Source: JBLHKS01 sp047620505
GTDB taxonomy: Bacteria; Verrucomicrobiota; Verrucomicrobiia; Verrucomicrobiales; DEV007
DNA: 63,369 bases
Direction of reading: 5' to 3'
NCBI GenBank assembly: GCA_047620505.1
Contig: JBLHKS010000015.1
Span: forward strand, 1-63,369
The notes beneath the pieces are model-generated. The model did no database searches. It was given only the letters and a program-made list of their open reading frames with translations, and was not told where the DNA came from. Within the stretch, counting starts at the first letter, position 1. The number at the start of each line of letters is the position of its first letter. Shown in pieces: positions 25,247-36,248 of the stretch. A program made the position numbers and the translations under genes.

Positions 25247-25258
25247 TGACTCACATAG
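25247..25258. repeat. Intergenic copy of the dispersed palindrome
   Basis: CAGCAGCTGCTG eleven bases after the stop codon of the Tat oxidoreductase and nine bases before a terminator stem. It is one of only two copies outside coding sequence, so it cannot be explained by protein selection. Confidence 0.9.
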
Positions 25259-25267
25259 ATTTATTTG

Positions 25268-25303
25268 AGGCGGGGTTCGCGATTGCGGACTCCGCCTTTT
25301 TTT
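25268..25303 (+). terminator. Rho-independent terminator
   Basis: Stem AGGCGGGGT (25268-25276) pairs with ACTCCGCCT (25289-25297) with one G-T wobble and a 12-base loop. A run of seven T follows. It ends the Tat oxidoreductase transcript and separates it from the bat operon. Confidence 0.8.
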
Positions 25304-25411
25304 GAACTCTGGGAACGGAATCCGTCGTGCACTTCACGATATCCTCAGTTTCCATGAGGTAGAAGTTTGCGCCCGCCCCCGCTTTGCGCAAGGTTGAGCG
25401 CCACTTGCCGA

Positions 25412-26308
25412 ATGAACCCGGAGCCTGACCGAGACATCTCCGAAATCCTTAAGAAAGTCCGCCGCATCGAACTTAAATCGCGGGGGCTGGTTCGTGATGG
25501 AATCGCGGGTGAGTACCACTCGTGTTTCAAGGGTCAGGGGATCGATTTCGAGGACTTTCGCGCTTACAACCACGGCGATGAGGTTCGCTCGATCGATTGG
25601 AACGTCACCGCGAGGATGGGGACGCCGTTCATTAAGAATTTCGCCGAACAGCGCGAGCTAACGGTTTTCATCCTGGTCGATGTGAGCGCGAGCGGGAATT
25701 TCGGGAGCGTCGACACGAGCAAACGCGAGCTGGCGGCCGAAGTGGCGGCGGTGATGGCGTTCAGCGCGTTGCAAAACAAGGACAAAGTCGGCCTGATCCT
25801 TTTCAGCGACAAAGTCGAGCTCTGTTTGCCACCGAAAAAAGGGACTGGGCACGTTCTTCGCGTGATTCGGGAGATTCTTTTTCATCGTCCACAGCGAGCG
25901 TCGAGCGATCCGGCTCCAGCGCTGAAAATGCTGAGCAACGTCGCTCGCAAGCGCTGTCTGGCATTTCTTGTGAGCGATTTTCTGTTCAAGCTCAGCGACA
26001 AAACCGTCGCGACCGCCAGCGCGATGCACGATCTCGTTGCAGCGCAGGTGAGCGATCCTGCCGAGATCGAACTTCCAAACGCTGGGATGGTCCTGATTGA
26101 AGATCCGGAAACTGGCCGGAATTTCCAGGTGAACACCGGCAATGCGGGTCTCAGAGAGGACTACCGCAAGGAACGCGCCTCCTGGCAGGCCGAACTCGAT
26201 ACGTTTTTCCGCCGTCACGCGATCGATCTGATCCAACTCGAGACCGATAAAGATTACATGCCAGCGCTTCATGGGTTTTTCAAACGACGCGAGCGAGTTC
26301 AAATCTAA
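25412..26308 (+). CDS. DUF58 protein of a bat operon
   Basis: A 298-residue cytosolic DUF58 protein, a von Willebrand-like family normally coded between moxR and batA. The signature GQGIDFEDFRAYNHGDEVRS IDWN region (about residues 46-70) is intact, as is the MIDAS-like LVDVSASGNFGS (near 95). It starts the operon DUF58, DUF4381-like, batA, batB, batD, batE, with gaps of 2-50 bases. No moxR AAA+ gene lies upstream; a terminator and a Tat oxidoreductase are there instead. In known systems these proteins work together as a chaperone-like complex for cell-envelope or stress tolerance functions. Confidence 0.9.
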   Translation: MNPEPDRDISEILKKVRRIELKSRGLVRDGIAGEYHSCFKGQGIDFEDFRAYNHGDEVRSIDWNVTARMGTPFIKNFAEQRELTVFILVDVSASGNFGSVDTSKRELAAEVAAVMAFSALQNKDKVGLILFSDKVELCLPPKKGTGHVLRVIREILFHRPQRASSDPAPALKMLSNVARKRCLAFLVSDFLFKLSDKTVATASAMHDLVAAQVSDPAEIELPNAGMVLIEDPETGRNFQVNTGNAGLREDYRKERASWQAELDTFFRRHAIDLIQLETDKDYMPALHGFFKRRERVQI

Positions 26309-26310
26309 GC

Positions 26311-27162
26311 ATGAAGACGAGCATGAGAATTAGATTTGGAAGCTGGGTGGCCGCGTTGATCGCGCTGTCAGTTTCGTTTGGGGTGTCGCAGGAACCTCAG
26401 CCAGAACGGCCGGAGATTAATCTGGAAAACCTTCGGCGTGCCAAGGAACTGTTGAAGGAAAACGGGATCGATCCTTCCGAAATCAAGTTGCGGGGCGGTG
26501 AAATTGAGCTGCCGGACTCTGCAAATCCAGCAGCAGCCGGTGAAGAAGGCGAGCCGGAAGAGCCGGCGGTGATTTACGAAATTCCCAAGCTACCTCAAGA
26601 CATCGCGGACCCAGAGATCGTTCCGCCGTATCTTCTTCTGATTTGCGTGGGAATCGGCGTAACGTTGGTTCTCGGCGCAGGCGTTTTTGTCGCGATTTTG
26701 ATGTTCAAGCGTAAACGCAGCGAGGGACCGGCTCCTCCTCCGCTGCTTCCACCGTTGCCCGAGGCGATGACCAGTTTGAGTCGGCTTTTTCGAGCGCTCG
26801 ATGAGACCGATCCGGTCGAGATTGCACGTCAGGTTTCCGATATCCTCAAGCGCTATACAGATCGACGATTCGGCGTCCATTTTCAGGAGAAAACGACCGA
26901 AGAAATTCAAAACACGACCCCAAATTGGACCCAGCAGCTGCCGACGGTTCTCGCAGAAGTGATCGTCCCATTTTTGAATCGCGGCGACATGATTAAATTC
27001 ATGGGAGCACAGGATATTGAGATGGAGAAACGGCAGCTGATCGATGAGGCGAAAGTCCTGATTGAGCGAGCAGACAAGCAAGCCGTCGAGGACGCGCTCG
27101 AGGCCACGCGCAAAGAAGGAGCGCAGCCGCAGCCGAAGCGGAAACGGCCAGCTACCGCGTAA
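26311..27162 (+). CDS. DUF4381-like single-pass membrane protein
   Basis: A 283-residue protein with an N-terminal signal segment, a short periplasmic part of about 90 residues, one membrane helix (YLLLICVGIGVTLVLGAGVFVAIL, roughly 107-130) and a cytosolic C-terminal half rich in Pro and then charged helices. This size, topology and position between the DUF58 gene and batA match the DUF4381-type components of bat operons. It starts two bases after the DUF58 stop. A degenerate palindrome (CAGCAGCTGCCG, 26932-26943) is read Gln-Gln-Leu-Pro. The exact role in the complex is not known. Confidence 0.6.
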   Translation: MKTSMRIRFGSWVAALIALSVSFGVSQEPQPERPEINLENLRRAKELLKENGIDPSEIKLRGGEIELPDSANPAAAGEEGEPEEPAVIYEIPKLPQDIADPEIVPPYLLLICVGIGVTLVLGAGVFVAILMFKRKRSEGPAPPPLLPPLPEAMTSLSRLFRALDETDPVEIARQVSDILKRYTDRRFGVHFQEKTTEEIQNTTPNWTQQLPTVLAEVIVPFLNRGDMIKFMGAQDIEMEKRQLIDEAKVLIERADKQAVEDALEATRKEGAQPQPKRKRPATA

Positions 27163-27174
27163 TCTGAGAAAACC

Positions 27175-28197
27175 ATGGAACTCGCGCCAGGCTTCAATTT
27201 CGCTTATCTCAGCTGGGACACGGCCTGGTATTGGGTGGCAGCCGTCGCGGGAATTCTCCTGCTTAGCTTTTTCCTGCGAGGGAGGCAAGGCGGGCATCCG
27301 GCGATCGAATTTTCGTCGCCGTTTCTGCTCAAGCGGATGACTTCCAACGTGAAGTCGCGCGTCGGCGGGTTTGCGTTCCCGATCATGTTTACCCTGATTC
27401 TGCTGATCGCCTTGGTTTCGCTGATGCGACCGCAGATGGAGCGGCGCTACGAAACGCGGAAGGAAAGCGGGATCGAAATGATCGTCGCGCTCGACGTTTC
27501 GCGATCGATGTTGGTCGAGGACATGTTTCTGGCTGGAGAACAGGTCAATCGTCAGACTGCGGCAAAAAGCGTGATTCGGGATTTCATCCGGAAACGGCCG
27601 ATGGACCGAATCGGCCTCGTCGCGTTCGCGGGGAAGCCCTACCTTGCCAGCCCGATCACGCTGGATCACAACTGGTTGAGAATGCGGCTAGACGGCGTCC
27701 GCATCGGGATCGTCGAGGACGGCACCGCGATCGGATCTGCGATCGCGTCATCGGCCCGGCGGCTCGACAAACGGGAATCGAAAAGCAAAGTGGTCGTCCT
27801 GCTCACGGACGGGGCGAACAACGCTGGTAATTTGCAGCCGAAAATGGCCGCGGAGCTCGCTCACACGCTTGGAGTCCGGATTTACACGATCGCTGTGGGA
27901 ACGCCCGGCGAGCACACGATCCCGACGACCGAAGGCCCGATTCAGTTGAATCAGGAGTTTGATCAGGACACTCTGAAAGCGATCGCCGAAGCTGCTGATG
28001 GACAGCATTTCGTTGCCGAGGATACGGGTAATCTTAAAAACATTTTTGACCACATCGACTCTCTCGAACGCACCGAACGTGAGGCCCGCGTTCGGGTCGA
28101 GCCGAAGGACTGGTTCACGTTGCTGCTGCTCATCGCCGTCATCTTGATGGTGATTCGGATGGTGGCGGCAGAGACATTTATGAAACGCGCGCCCTGA
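27175..28197 (+). CDS. batA: BatA, membrane von Willebrand protein
   Basis: A 340-residue inner-membrane protein. Two N-terminal helices (about residues 20-35 and 62-80) and one C-terminal helix (about 310-330) enclose a von Willebrand A domain. The MIDAS motif is ALDVSRSM (D-x-S-x-S) near residue 102, and LLTDGANNAG is the later metal-site segment. It is followed one base later by batB, a close paralogue. Bat proteins were named for aerotolerance in Bacteroides; their role here is inferred from family and operon only. Confidence 0.88.
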   Translation: MELAPGFNFAYLSWDTAWYWVAAVAGILLLSFFLRGRQGGHPAIEFSSPFLLKRMTSNVKSRVGGFAFPIMFTLILLIALVSLMRPQMERRYETRKESGIEMIVALDVSRSMLVEDMFLAGEQVNRQTAAKSVIRDFIRKRPMDRIGLVAFAGKPYLASPITLDHNWLRMRLDGVRIGIVEDGTAIGSAIASSARRLDKRESKSKVVVLLTDGANNAGNLQPKMAAELAHTLGVRIYTIAVGTPGEHTIPTTEGPIQLNQEFDQDTLKAIAEAADGQHFVAEDTGNLKNIFDHIDSLERTEREARVRVEPKDWFTLLLLIAVILMVIRMVAAETFMKRAP

Positions 28198-28198
28198 C

Positions 28199-30394
28199 AT
28201 GCTCGACCTCCCTGATTTCGATTTCGCTGAACCTGGCTGGTTTGCCCTGCTTCTCGCGATCCCGCTGCTGATCGGCCTGAAATTCTGGTCGCGTCAGAAC
28301 AGCTCGCGTGGAGTCAACGCGCTCGTCGCCAAGCGGCTTCAGCCGTCTCTCGTCCACCGAACGCCTGCCGCGATGGACTGGATTCAGTTCAGCCTTCAAC
28401 TCGTGGCGCTGCTGCTTTTCGTTACCGCGATGGCGCGGCCTCAATGGGACTATGAGTCGAAAGACACAATCATCGAGGGCCGAAATGTGATCATCGCGAT
28501 CGACACTTCGCGAAGCATGCTTGCGAATGACCTCCGGCCAGACCGGCTAAGCCGGGCAAAGCTCGCGGCTCAGGATCTCGTTCGCAATCTGGAGTCAGAT
28601 CGCGTCGGCGTGATCGCGTTTGCGGGCGAAGCTTTCGTCCAGGCCCCGCTGACTGTCGATCACGAGGCGGTGCTCGAAACGATTCGCCAGATCGATACCG
28701 AAATGATCCCGCGAGGCGGCACAAACTTGACCAAACCGGCTCTGCTAGCGCTCGAAACGCTCGCTGAGGGCGAAACCAGCCTTGGCGCGCTCGTGATTTT
28801 CAGCGACGGCGAAGATCACGAGGGCGAGACGGAACTTGCGCAATTCAAGCAGCGTGCTTTGGATTCTAACCTCACCGTGATCACCGTCGGCGTCGGGACG
28901 GAAGCCGGCGCGATCATTCCAGATCCAGACGCGGAGAAAGAGGGCGTTTTCCTTCGTGATGAGAACGACGAAATCGTCCGCAGCCGGCTCAATCCGGCCG
29001 CACTTCAGAAGCTAAGCTCGATGACAGACGGCATGTATCTTAATATGGGCGGAAATTCATCCGTGAGCGACATCGTCAGCAAAGCGCTGAACAAGTTGGA
29101 GGCTCACGAAATGGCCGCCGACAATCGCCTCGTGCCGATCGAACGATATTATTTTCCTCTGGTAGCCGGAATGGTGTTTTTCGTGCTATCTTTTGCTTGG
29201 CCCATGAAACCCTTTCGAACTCAACGAATTCCAGCAGCTGCTAGCGCTCTGATCGCGCTGCTGATTGGATTCGGTCTTTTCCAGCCGAATGCGGCGTACT
29301 CGCAAGCTGAGGTCGCAGCTGAGCCGGAGCCAGAACCTGCGGTTAGCCCGGAAGAAGGTGCTAAAGTCGAGCTGACGATTCAGGAGCTGATCAAAATCGA
29401 GATTGCGAGCGACCGGCGGACGGCGATTGAGATGTTTCGAGCCGGAGATTTCGTGAAGGCGCAGGCGCGCTACGAAGAGGAGATCGTCGATGCAGGAGCG
29501 ATGCAGGCAAACCGGCTCAGGCTTGGGCTCGGGGCTGCGGCTTACCGAAGTGGGGATCTTGAATCGGCCAAAAAAGCCTACAGCAAAGTTTTGCTCAGCA
29601 GTTCCCGCGATCTGCAGCGCGAGGCACATTTCAATCTGGCGACGACGCTTTTCGAGACCGGTCGGCAGCTGGTGAACGGCGTTTCCAACCCTGAACCTGA
29701 ATTGCTGGAACAAACTCGCGAGCAGTGGCAGTCGGCGATGGGCCACTACGCAGCTGCGTTGGATTTGGACAAGAACGATCGGCGGACTCGCCAGAATCTG
29801 GATGTCGTTCGGCAGAATCTGGAACTTCTGGTCGATCCGCCGCCGCCGCCTCCCCCACCTGAAGATGAGGAGGACGAAGAAGATGAGGAGGAGGACGAGG
29901 AAGACGAAGAGGATGAAAATAACGAAGATGATCAGAATAACGATGATCAAAATCAGGACAACGACCAGAATCCGAGCGACCCGCCGAACAACAATTCAGA
30001 TCCCCCACCTTCAGATCCTCCACCAGGTGAACCCCCTCCTGAGCAGCCGCCGGAGGCCGAGCCGCCGCCCGAGGGTCAACCTCCTGAAGCTCAGCCGCCC
30101 GAAGCCCAACCGCCAGAGGCTCCTCCCGAGGCGCAGCCTGAAAATGGACAGCCTCCTGAAGCTCAGCCGCCGGGACAGCCCCCCGAGGCCAATCCAGCCG
30201 AAGCTAACCCCGGTGAAGGGAATCCCGAGAATCAAGCCGAAGCCCAGCCGCCACCTCCCGGTCAGTCTCAACCTGGCGAGATGACCCCGAGCGAGGCCCG
30301 CCAGATTCTCGATGCCAATGCCGACGAAGACAAAGACGCCCAACCCGCGATGCCGATGAAAACGTTCGCGACTGGCGGTTTTAAGAATTGGTGA
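28199..30394 (+). CDS. batB: BatB-BatC fusion with acidic/Pro-rich tail
   Basis: A 731-residue fusion. Residues 1-80 hold two membrane helices, about 90-300 a von Willebrand A domain with MIDAS AIDTSRSM, and about 308-360 two more helices. A TPR region at about 395-540 corresponds to the separate BatC protein. The tail from about 548 is low complexity: an Asp/Glu run (about 30 residues), an Asn/Asp run, then some 100 residues of PPEAQ/PPP-like repeats. A palindrome copy (29232-29243) lies in the fourth membrane helix. The BatB and TPR assignments are firm; the tail's purpose is unknown. Confidence 0.85.
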   Translation: MLDLPDFDFAEPGWFALLLAIPLLIGLKFWSRQNSSRGVNALVAKRLQPSLVHRTPAAMDWIQFSLQLVALLLFVTAMARPQWDYESKDTIIEGRNVIIAIDTSRSMLANDLRPDRLSRAKLAAQDLVRNLESDRVGVIAFAGEAFVQAPLTVDHEAVLETIRQIDTEMIPRGGTNLTKPALLALETLAEGETSLGALVIFSDGEDHEGETELAQFKQRALDSNLTVITVGVGTEAGAIIPDPDAEKEGVFLRDENDEIVRSRLNPAALQKLSSMTDGMYLNMGGNSSVSDIVSKALNKLEAHEMAADNRLVPIERYYFPLVAGMVFFVLSFAWPMKPFRTQRIPAAASALIALLIGFGLFQPNAAYSQAEVAAEPEPEPAVSPEEGAKVELTIQELIKIEIASDRRTAIEMFRAGDFVKAQARYEEEIVDAGAMQANRLRLGLGAAAYRSGDLESAKKAYSKVLLSSSRDLQREAHFNLATTLFETGRQLVNGVSNPEPELLEQTREQWQSAMGHYAAALDLDKNDRRTRQNLDVVRQNLELLVDPPPPPPPPEDEEDEEDEEEDEEDEEDENNEDDQNNDDQNQDNDQNPSDPPNNNSDPPPSDPPPGEPPPEQPPEAEPPPEGQPPEAQPPEAQPPEAPPEAQPENGQPPEAQPPGQPPEANPAEANPGEGNPENQAEAQPPPPGQSQPGEMTPSEARQILDANADEDKDAQPAMPMKTFATGGFKNW

Positions 30395-30441
30395 GCCTTG
30401 GTTTCGCGCCCATTTTCTTTCCCAAGTTCTAAAGAAGACCT

Positions 30442-32151
30442 GTGATAAAAATATCGATCTCCCCAATCAAGTTGATCCTCGTCCTTTCGGTCCTGGCCCA
30501 GCAGGTGCTGGTTGCCCAGAGACCTGAGCCCAAAGTGAATGCGTCTCTTGATGAGACTCGAATCGCTGCGGGCCTTGAGACTGTCCTCAAAATCACGGTT
30601 GAAGGAGGCTCGCCGGCCGTGATTCCAGAATCGATCGAGGCACCGGGCCTGACCATCACTCTTATCCGTGATCGACGCGATCTCGACATCGTGAACGGCG
30701 TTCGCATCAACCGAGTCACGATTCTTTATGAAGTGGTCGGAACCGAGTTAGGGACTTACAAAATACCTGGAGTGCCGTTTGAAATCTACTCGAAAAGCTA
30801 CACGACTCAGCCGCTCGAAATTGAAATTGTCGAGGCCAGCCGGACTCAGGAAGTGACCGCTGATAAGCCATTTTTCATGACGTTTACTGCGGATAAGGAG
30901 GAGGCCTATATTAATGAAGCAATCCGAGTTGTCTGCAAAGTCTACGCGCGCGGAGCCGATAGCCTGGGCAATCCAAACATCCCAAAAGTTGAAAATGCAG
31001 ACAAATTCGTGATCGAACCGTTTCCGCACACTTACCGAATCACGCCGGAACAGATCCAGACTTTGCCCTACAGCACGACGCGATTTCCGACAACGATCTA
31101 CGGCCTTGCCGAGGGCGATTTTGACCTTGGGCCTGTTGTGATAACGGCTCAGATAAGCCCGTTTACCGGAGGCGGAAGCCAGCCGTTTCAGAAATGGCCA
31201 ACTCGCAGAGCCATCACCGGTCCACCGCTCAAACTAAAGATCAAATCGCTGCCCCAAGCGGGCAGACCGGCGAATTTCTTTGGCGCTGTCGGGCAATTTA
31301 CCCTCGAAGTTGAGACGAAGGACTTGGACGTCAAAATTGGCGATCCGATTTCGGTCGACATCAAAATCACAGGAGCTTCGAACAACCTGGTGCCGCCAGC
31401 GATTCCGGAAACTCAGGGCTGGCGGGCCTACGAAGCAAATCGGGTCGAATCCGCGCCCGATGAAGAGGCCACTGAGCCGGTTAACATCTTCAACCAGGTC
31501 GTGATTCCGATGGATCAGCACACGGAGCTTCCGCAAATCCAATTTTCTTTCTTCGATCCTCAGCAAGGAAAATACGTCACGCTCCTTTCGAATCGCATTC
31601 CGCTGAAAGTGGCGCGAGACCCCGAAGCAGGGCAGCAAACGCGTGACTTGACCCGAATTGGCCTTCCGGAAGAGCAGCTCAAGGACATCCTCCAGATTCG
31701 AACTGGATCGACCGGTTGGACGCCGATGACAGCCTCGATCTGGAGCCGCCCAGGGTTCTGGTTTGTCGGAATTATTCCGCTACTCGCCTTCCTCGCCCTC
31801 GTTGGAATTGGCGGCTGGCGTCGGCTTTCTGTGTTCCTCGAAAAACGCCGCACTGGCGACCTTCTGGATTTTGACCAGATCAAAGAGAAGCTCGGGCACG
31901 ATCGAGTTTCGCGAGGTCTATTCTACAAGCTCGTCCTCGAATATTTCTATCGTTGGCGCGGGCAGAATGAGCAGCTGCTCACCAAAATTTCGCCGGACTC
32001 CCGCAATATTCTCGAAAAACTCAGCGAAACCGGCCACACCTTCCTCTACGCCGGAGAAGCTGGCGAAAGCGAGCCTGTCGGTCCCAACGAAAAGAAGGCG
32101 GCGATCAAAGCGCTTAGCGAACTGGACGAGGCCACCCAAACGAGCGCCTGA
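30442..32151 (+). CDS. batD: BatD family protein
   Basis: A 569-residue protein with a cleavable N-terminal signal (LILVLSVLAQQVLVAQ), several periplasmic beta-sandwich repeats typical of BatD ('oxygen tolerance') and one C-terminal membrane helix (about residues 437-457, GFWFVGIIPLLAFLALVGIG), followed by a cytosolic tail of about 110 residues. The start is GTG at 30442. It lies between batB and batE. A palindrome copy (31969-31980, the variant GAGCAGCTGCTC) is read Glu-Gln-Leu-Leu in the cytosolic tail; a one-mismatch copy (30499-30510) falls in the signal segment. Confidence 0.82.
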   Translation: MIKISISPIKLILVLSVLAQQVLVAQRPEPKVNASLDETRIAAGLETVLKITVEGGSPAVIPESIEAPGLTITLIRDRRDLDIVNGVRINRVTILYEVVGTELGTYKIPGVPFEIYSKSYTTQPLEIEIVEASRTQEVTADKPFFMTFTADKEEAYINEAIRVVCKVYARGADSLGNPNIPKVENADKFVIEPFPHTYRITPEQIQTLPYSTTRFPTTIYGLAEGDFDLGPVVITAQISPFTGGGSQPFQKWPTRRAITGPPLKLKIKSLPQAGRPANFFGAVGQFTLEVETKDLDVKIGDPISVDIKITGASNNLVPPAIPETQGWRAYEANRVESAPDEEATEPVNIFNQVVIPMDQHTELPQIQFSFFDPQQGKYVTLLSNRIPLKVARDPEAGQQTRDLTRIGLPEEQLKDILQIRTGSTGWTPMTASIWSRPGFWFVGIIPLLAFLALVGIGGWRRLSVFLEKRRTGDLLDFDQIKEKLGHDRVSRGLFYKLVLEYFYRWRGQNEQLLTKISPDSRNILEKLSETGHTFLYAGEAGESEPVGPNEKKAAIKALSELDEATQTSA

Positions 32152-32180
32152 TTTTTCTTCCCAATTTGATTTCTTAAACT

Positions 32181-32948
32181 GTGCGATCCTTTTTTCTTCT
32201 CCTTATCCCGTTCCTTTTTTCGATTTCTGCCGCCGGTGCGGCTGTCGATCTCGATAAGACTTTCGACGAAGCTAACGAGCTCTATGAGAAAGGAAATTTC
32301 AGCCAAGCGCGCGAGCTCTATTGGAAAGTCGTCGACGGCGGAAGCCTATCGCCGAAACTGTGCTTCAATCTCGGAAACGCAGAATTTCGGTTAGGAAATT
32401 TCGGTCATGCCTGTCTCTGGTACCGCCGCGCGGAGACGCTGGATCCCGGGATGTTCGAAGCGAAAACAAATCTCCGCCTGCTCGGCCGCAAAGTTCGATT
32501 TCTTGAATTCGAGCACGACGGACTCGCTCAATTCGTGGGTTGGCTCCGAGGATCCCAATGGACAGCGATCCTGGTGGGCGGAATCTGGCTTTTCCTCTTG
32601 GGCACCGCGATTCTGATCGTGATCCGACCGTCGCAACCGTGGTCCGGGATTCTTGTCGGCCTAACGATTTGCGGTCCGCTGATCGCCACGTTTGGAGGCA
32701 TCGCCACCTACATTCATAAATCTGAGCGGGACATCGCGAGCCTCGGAGTCGTCGTCAGCCTGGACGCCGTGGCCGTGAACGGCGCGTTTCCGGGTGCGGA
32801 ACCGGTAATCGAACTGCCGCCGGGCTCCGAAGTTCGAATCCGCGAAACTCGCGGCGATTGGCGATTTGTTTACATCCCGGGCGAAATAGCCGGCTGGGTA
32901 GACGCGAGCGACGTTGAACCGCTCTGGCCTTACGAACGGCGGCCTTGA
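32181..32948 (+). CDS. batE: BatE-like TPR/SH3 membrane protein
   Basis: A 255-residue protein with a signal segment, a TPR pair (about residues 25-95, from FDEANELYEKGNFSQARELYW), two membrane helices (about 117-137 and 150-172) and a C-terminal SH3-like domain (GSEVRIRETRGDWRFVYIPG, about 205-250). This is the BatE architecture, and it closes the bat operon. The start is GTG at 32181. It converges with a small lipoprotein gene, with only seven bases between them. No palindrome copy lies inside. Confidence 0.8.
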   Translation: MRSFFLLLIPFLFSISAAGAAVDLDKTFDEANELYEKGNFSQARELYWKVVDGGSLSPKLCFNLGNAEFRLGNFGHACLWYRRAETLDPGMFEAKTNLRLLGRKVRFLEFEHDGLAQFVGWLRGSQWTAILVGGIWLFLLGTAILIVIRPSQPWSGILVGLTICGPLIATFGGIATYIHKSERDIASLGVVVSLDAVAVNGAFPGAEPVIELPPGSEVRIRETRGDWRFVYIPGEIAGWVDASDVEPLWPYERRP

Positions 32949-32955
32949 AATTTGG

Positions 32956-33402
32956 TTAGGGCGCTTTTTCCAAAACGTAAGTCCCAGACGGAAACTGGGT
33001 CGTCGCGCTATCTTCGAAAACCGTTAGTTTAACCGAATTGGCGGTCCACTTGACCTCGATTTTCGTCACCGAAGCCTCTGGATCCCAGTTAAACATGCCT
33101 GCTGCGCTGACTCTATTTGGCTGAAGACCCCACGAGGTCGGAATAAAGACTGCATCTGCTTTTCCTGCCGTTGGCGGCGGGCCTCCGACCTGAATTCCGA
33201 GCTCGCCGACCTGAATCGAGTCTCCTTCAATCGGATGGACCGAAACGTAAAGTCCGTGCTCCGATTCCTGCCAGAATCCCAATGGCGGAGCCGCCGCGAC
33301 GGTTGCTGTTGGCTCATTTGGAGTCGGCACCCCGGGCTGACAGCCGATCGTCAGGACGGCAAAAACAAGAATCAGCAGCTGCTCAGAAAAGATCGTTCGC
33401 AT
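32956..33402 (-). CDS. Putative lipoprotein, 148 residues
   Basis: A secreted lipoprotein: signal peptide MRTIFSEQLLILVFAVLTIGC with the lipobox TIGC (Cys21). The mature part has a Pro/Thr/Ala linker, then about 110 residues that look like a small beta-rich domain with WQESEHGLYVSVHPIEGD and KWTANSVKLTVFE. I do not recognise the family. It is alone on its strand, convergent with batE. The dispersed palindrome (33373-33384) falls inside the signal peptide as Glu-Gln-Leu-Leu. Confidence 0.68.
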   Translation of the reverse strand: MRTIFSEQLLILVFAVLTIGCQPGVPTPNEPTATVAAAPPLGFWQESEHGLYVSVHPIEGDSIQVGELGIQVGGPPPTAGKADAVFIPTSWGLQPNRVSAAGMFNWDPEASVTKIEVKWTANSVKLTVFEDSATTQFPSGTYVLEKAP

Positions 33403-33431
33403 TCGCTAAAAAACCGCGGACTGGCCCGCTG

Positions 33432-34616
33432 TCAAAGTTTGCCGACAAAGCGTTCGATCCGCTCCAACGCGATCTCCAATTTATCGCGGCTCGTCGCGTA
33501 GCAGGCTCGAACGCAACCTTCGCCGCTTGCGCCAAACGCGTCGCCAGGAACGACAGCCACGCTTTCTTCTTGAACTAAGCGCATCGCAAAATCTTTGCTG
33601 GGTAAGCCAAACTTGCTCACGTCCGGAAACGCATAAAACGCGCCGCCTGGAGCAAAACACGGGATCCCGATTCGCTCGAGTCCGCTCAAAACCATGTTTC
33701 GCCGCACCGCGTATTCGCGCCGCATTTTTTCCGCTTCGCCCGCGCCGTTCCGCAACGCCTCGATCGCTGCAGCCTGGCTTACGATCGGCGCGCAGAGCAT
33801 CGAATACTGATGAATTTTCATCATCGCTTCCGTTAGGATTGGAGGAGCGCAACTGTAGCCGAGCCGGAACCCGGTCATGGCGAATGCTTTCGAAAACCCA
33901 TGAAGCAGAATCGTCCGCTCGCGCATACCCGGGAAGCTGACTATCGACGTGTGCCCCGGGCGGACGTTCGTGTCCTCGTCGTCGTAAACCAGCTCGCTGT
34001 AAATCTCGTCGGTGATCACGATCAGATCGTGCTCGACCGCGATTTTCGCGATTTTTTTCAGCTCTTCGTGAGGCTCGACCGCACCTGTCGGGTTGGTCGG
34101 GAAGTTGAGCATCAGAACTCGAGTCTTCTCGGTGATCGCGTTCTCAACATCCTCAGCTCGAAGCGAAAACTTGTCCTCTAACCGCGTTGCGATCGGAACC
34201 GCAACGCCATAAGCCATCGAAATCGTCGGGCTGTAGCTGACGTAGCAGGGCTCGTGATAAATCACTTCATCGCCCGGATTCAGCAGAGCCCGAAACGCCA
34301 GATCCAGAGCCTCCGAAACGCCAACGGTGACCAGAATTTCGCTCGCCGGATCGTAGCCGACGCCAAAATGGCCCTGAACGTAGGTGCTGATTTCGTCTCG
34401 CAAACTCTTGAGCCCGAGATTCGAAGTGTAGCTCGTCTGCCCTTTTTCGAGCGAGTAAATCGCCGCTTCCCGAATGTGCCAGGGTGCCGAAAAATCCGGC
34501 TCACCGACACCAAGGCTGATGACGTCGTCACGGCCCTGGACAAGCTCAAAAAAGTCGCGAATCCCGGAGCGCGGGATTTGCTTGAGTTGACGCGAAAGTT
34601 TGGATTCGAGAGCCAT
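33432..34616 (-). CDS. PLP-dependent class I/II aminotransferase
   Basis: A 394-residue fold type I aminotransferase. The start region SLGVGEPDFSAPWHIREAA is typical, the cofactor-contact segments NFPTNPTG and ITDEIYSELVY are present, and the PLP lysine is in GFSKAFAMTGFRLGY. It resembles the aspartate/aromatic aminotransferase group used in alanine, aspartate or tyrosine metabolism; the exact substrate is not clear. It starts 89 bases from the DUF1501 gene's end on the same strand. No full palindrome copy is inside. Confidence 0.9.
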   Translation of the reverse strand: MALESKLSRQLKQIPRSGIRDFFELVQGRDDVISLGVGEPDFSAPWHIREAAIYSLEKGQTSYTSNLGLKSLRDEISTYVQGHFGVGYDPASEILVTVGVSEALDLAFRALLNPGDEVIYHEPCYVSYSPTISMAYGVAVPIATRLEDKFSLRAEDVENAITEKTRVLMLNFPTNPTGAVEPHEELKKIAKIAVEHDLIVITDEIYSELVYDDEDTNVRPGHTSIVSFPGMRERTILLHGFSKAFAMTGFRLGYSCAPPILTEAMMKIHQYSMLCAPIVSQAAAIEALRNGAGEAEKMRREYAVRRNMVLSGLERIGIPCFAPGGAFYAFPDVSKFGLPSKDFAMRLVQEESVAVVPGDAFGASGEGCVRACYATSRDKLEIALERIERFVGKL

Positions 34617-34705
34617 GGTCGGAAGCGCATACGGGATCGCCGGAATCCGCGAAAATGCAACCGCAGAAGGAGATCCTGAATCTTACCGGTTTTCCAGTTC
34701 GCGAC

Positions 34706-36145
<1,440 letters not shown>

Positions 36146-36175
36146 GCGTGTAGCGTAGCCGCCCTCGACTTTGGC

Positions 36176-36212
36176 GCAAAAAAAAGATGCTCCCGATAGA
36201 GAGCATCTTTTT
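36176..36212 (-). terminator. Strong, probably bidirectional terminator
   Basis: A perfect 12-base stem, AAAAAGATGCTC (36181-36192) with GAGCATCTTTTT (36201-36212), and an eight-base loop. The adjoining A-run on the left gives a long T-run on the minus strand, so it ends the transcript of the two genes at 36249-37283. The T-run at the right could also work on the plus strand. Confidence 0.85.
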
Positions 36213-36248
36213 CGTTTGGGGTCGGATGGGAACTGAGGAGAAAATCGA

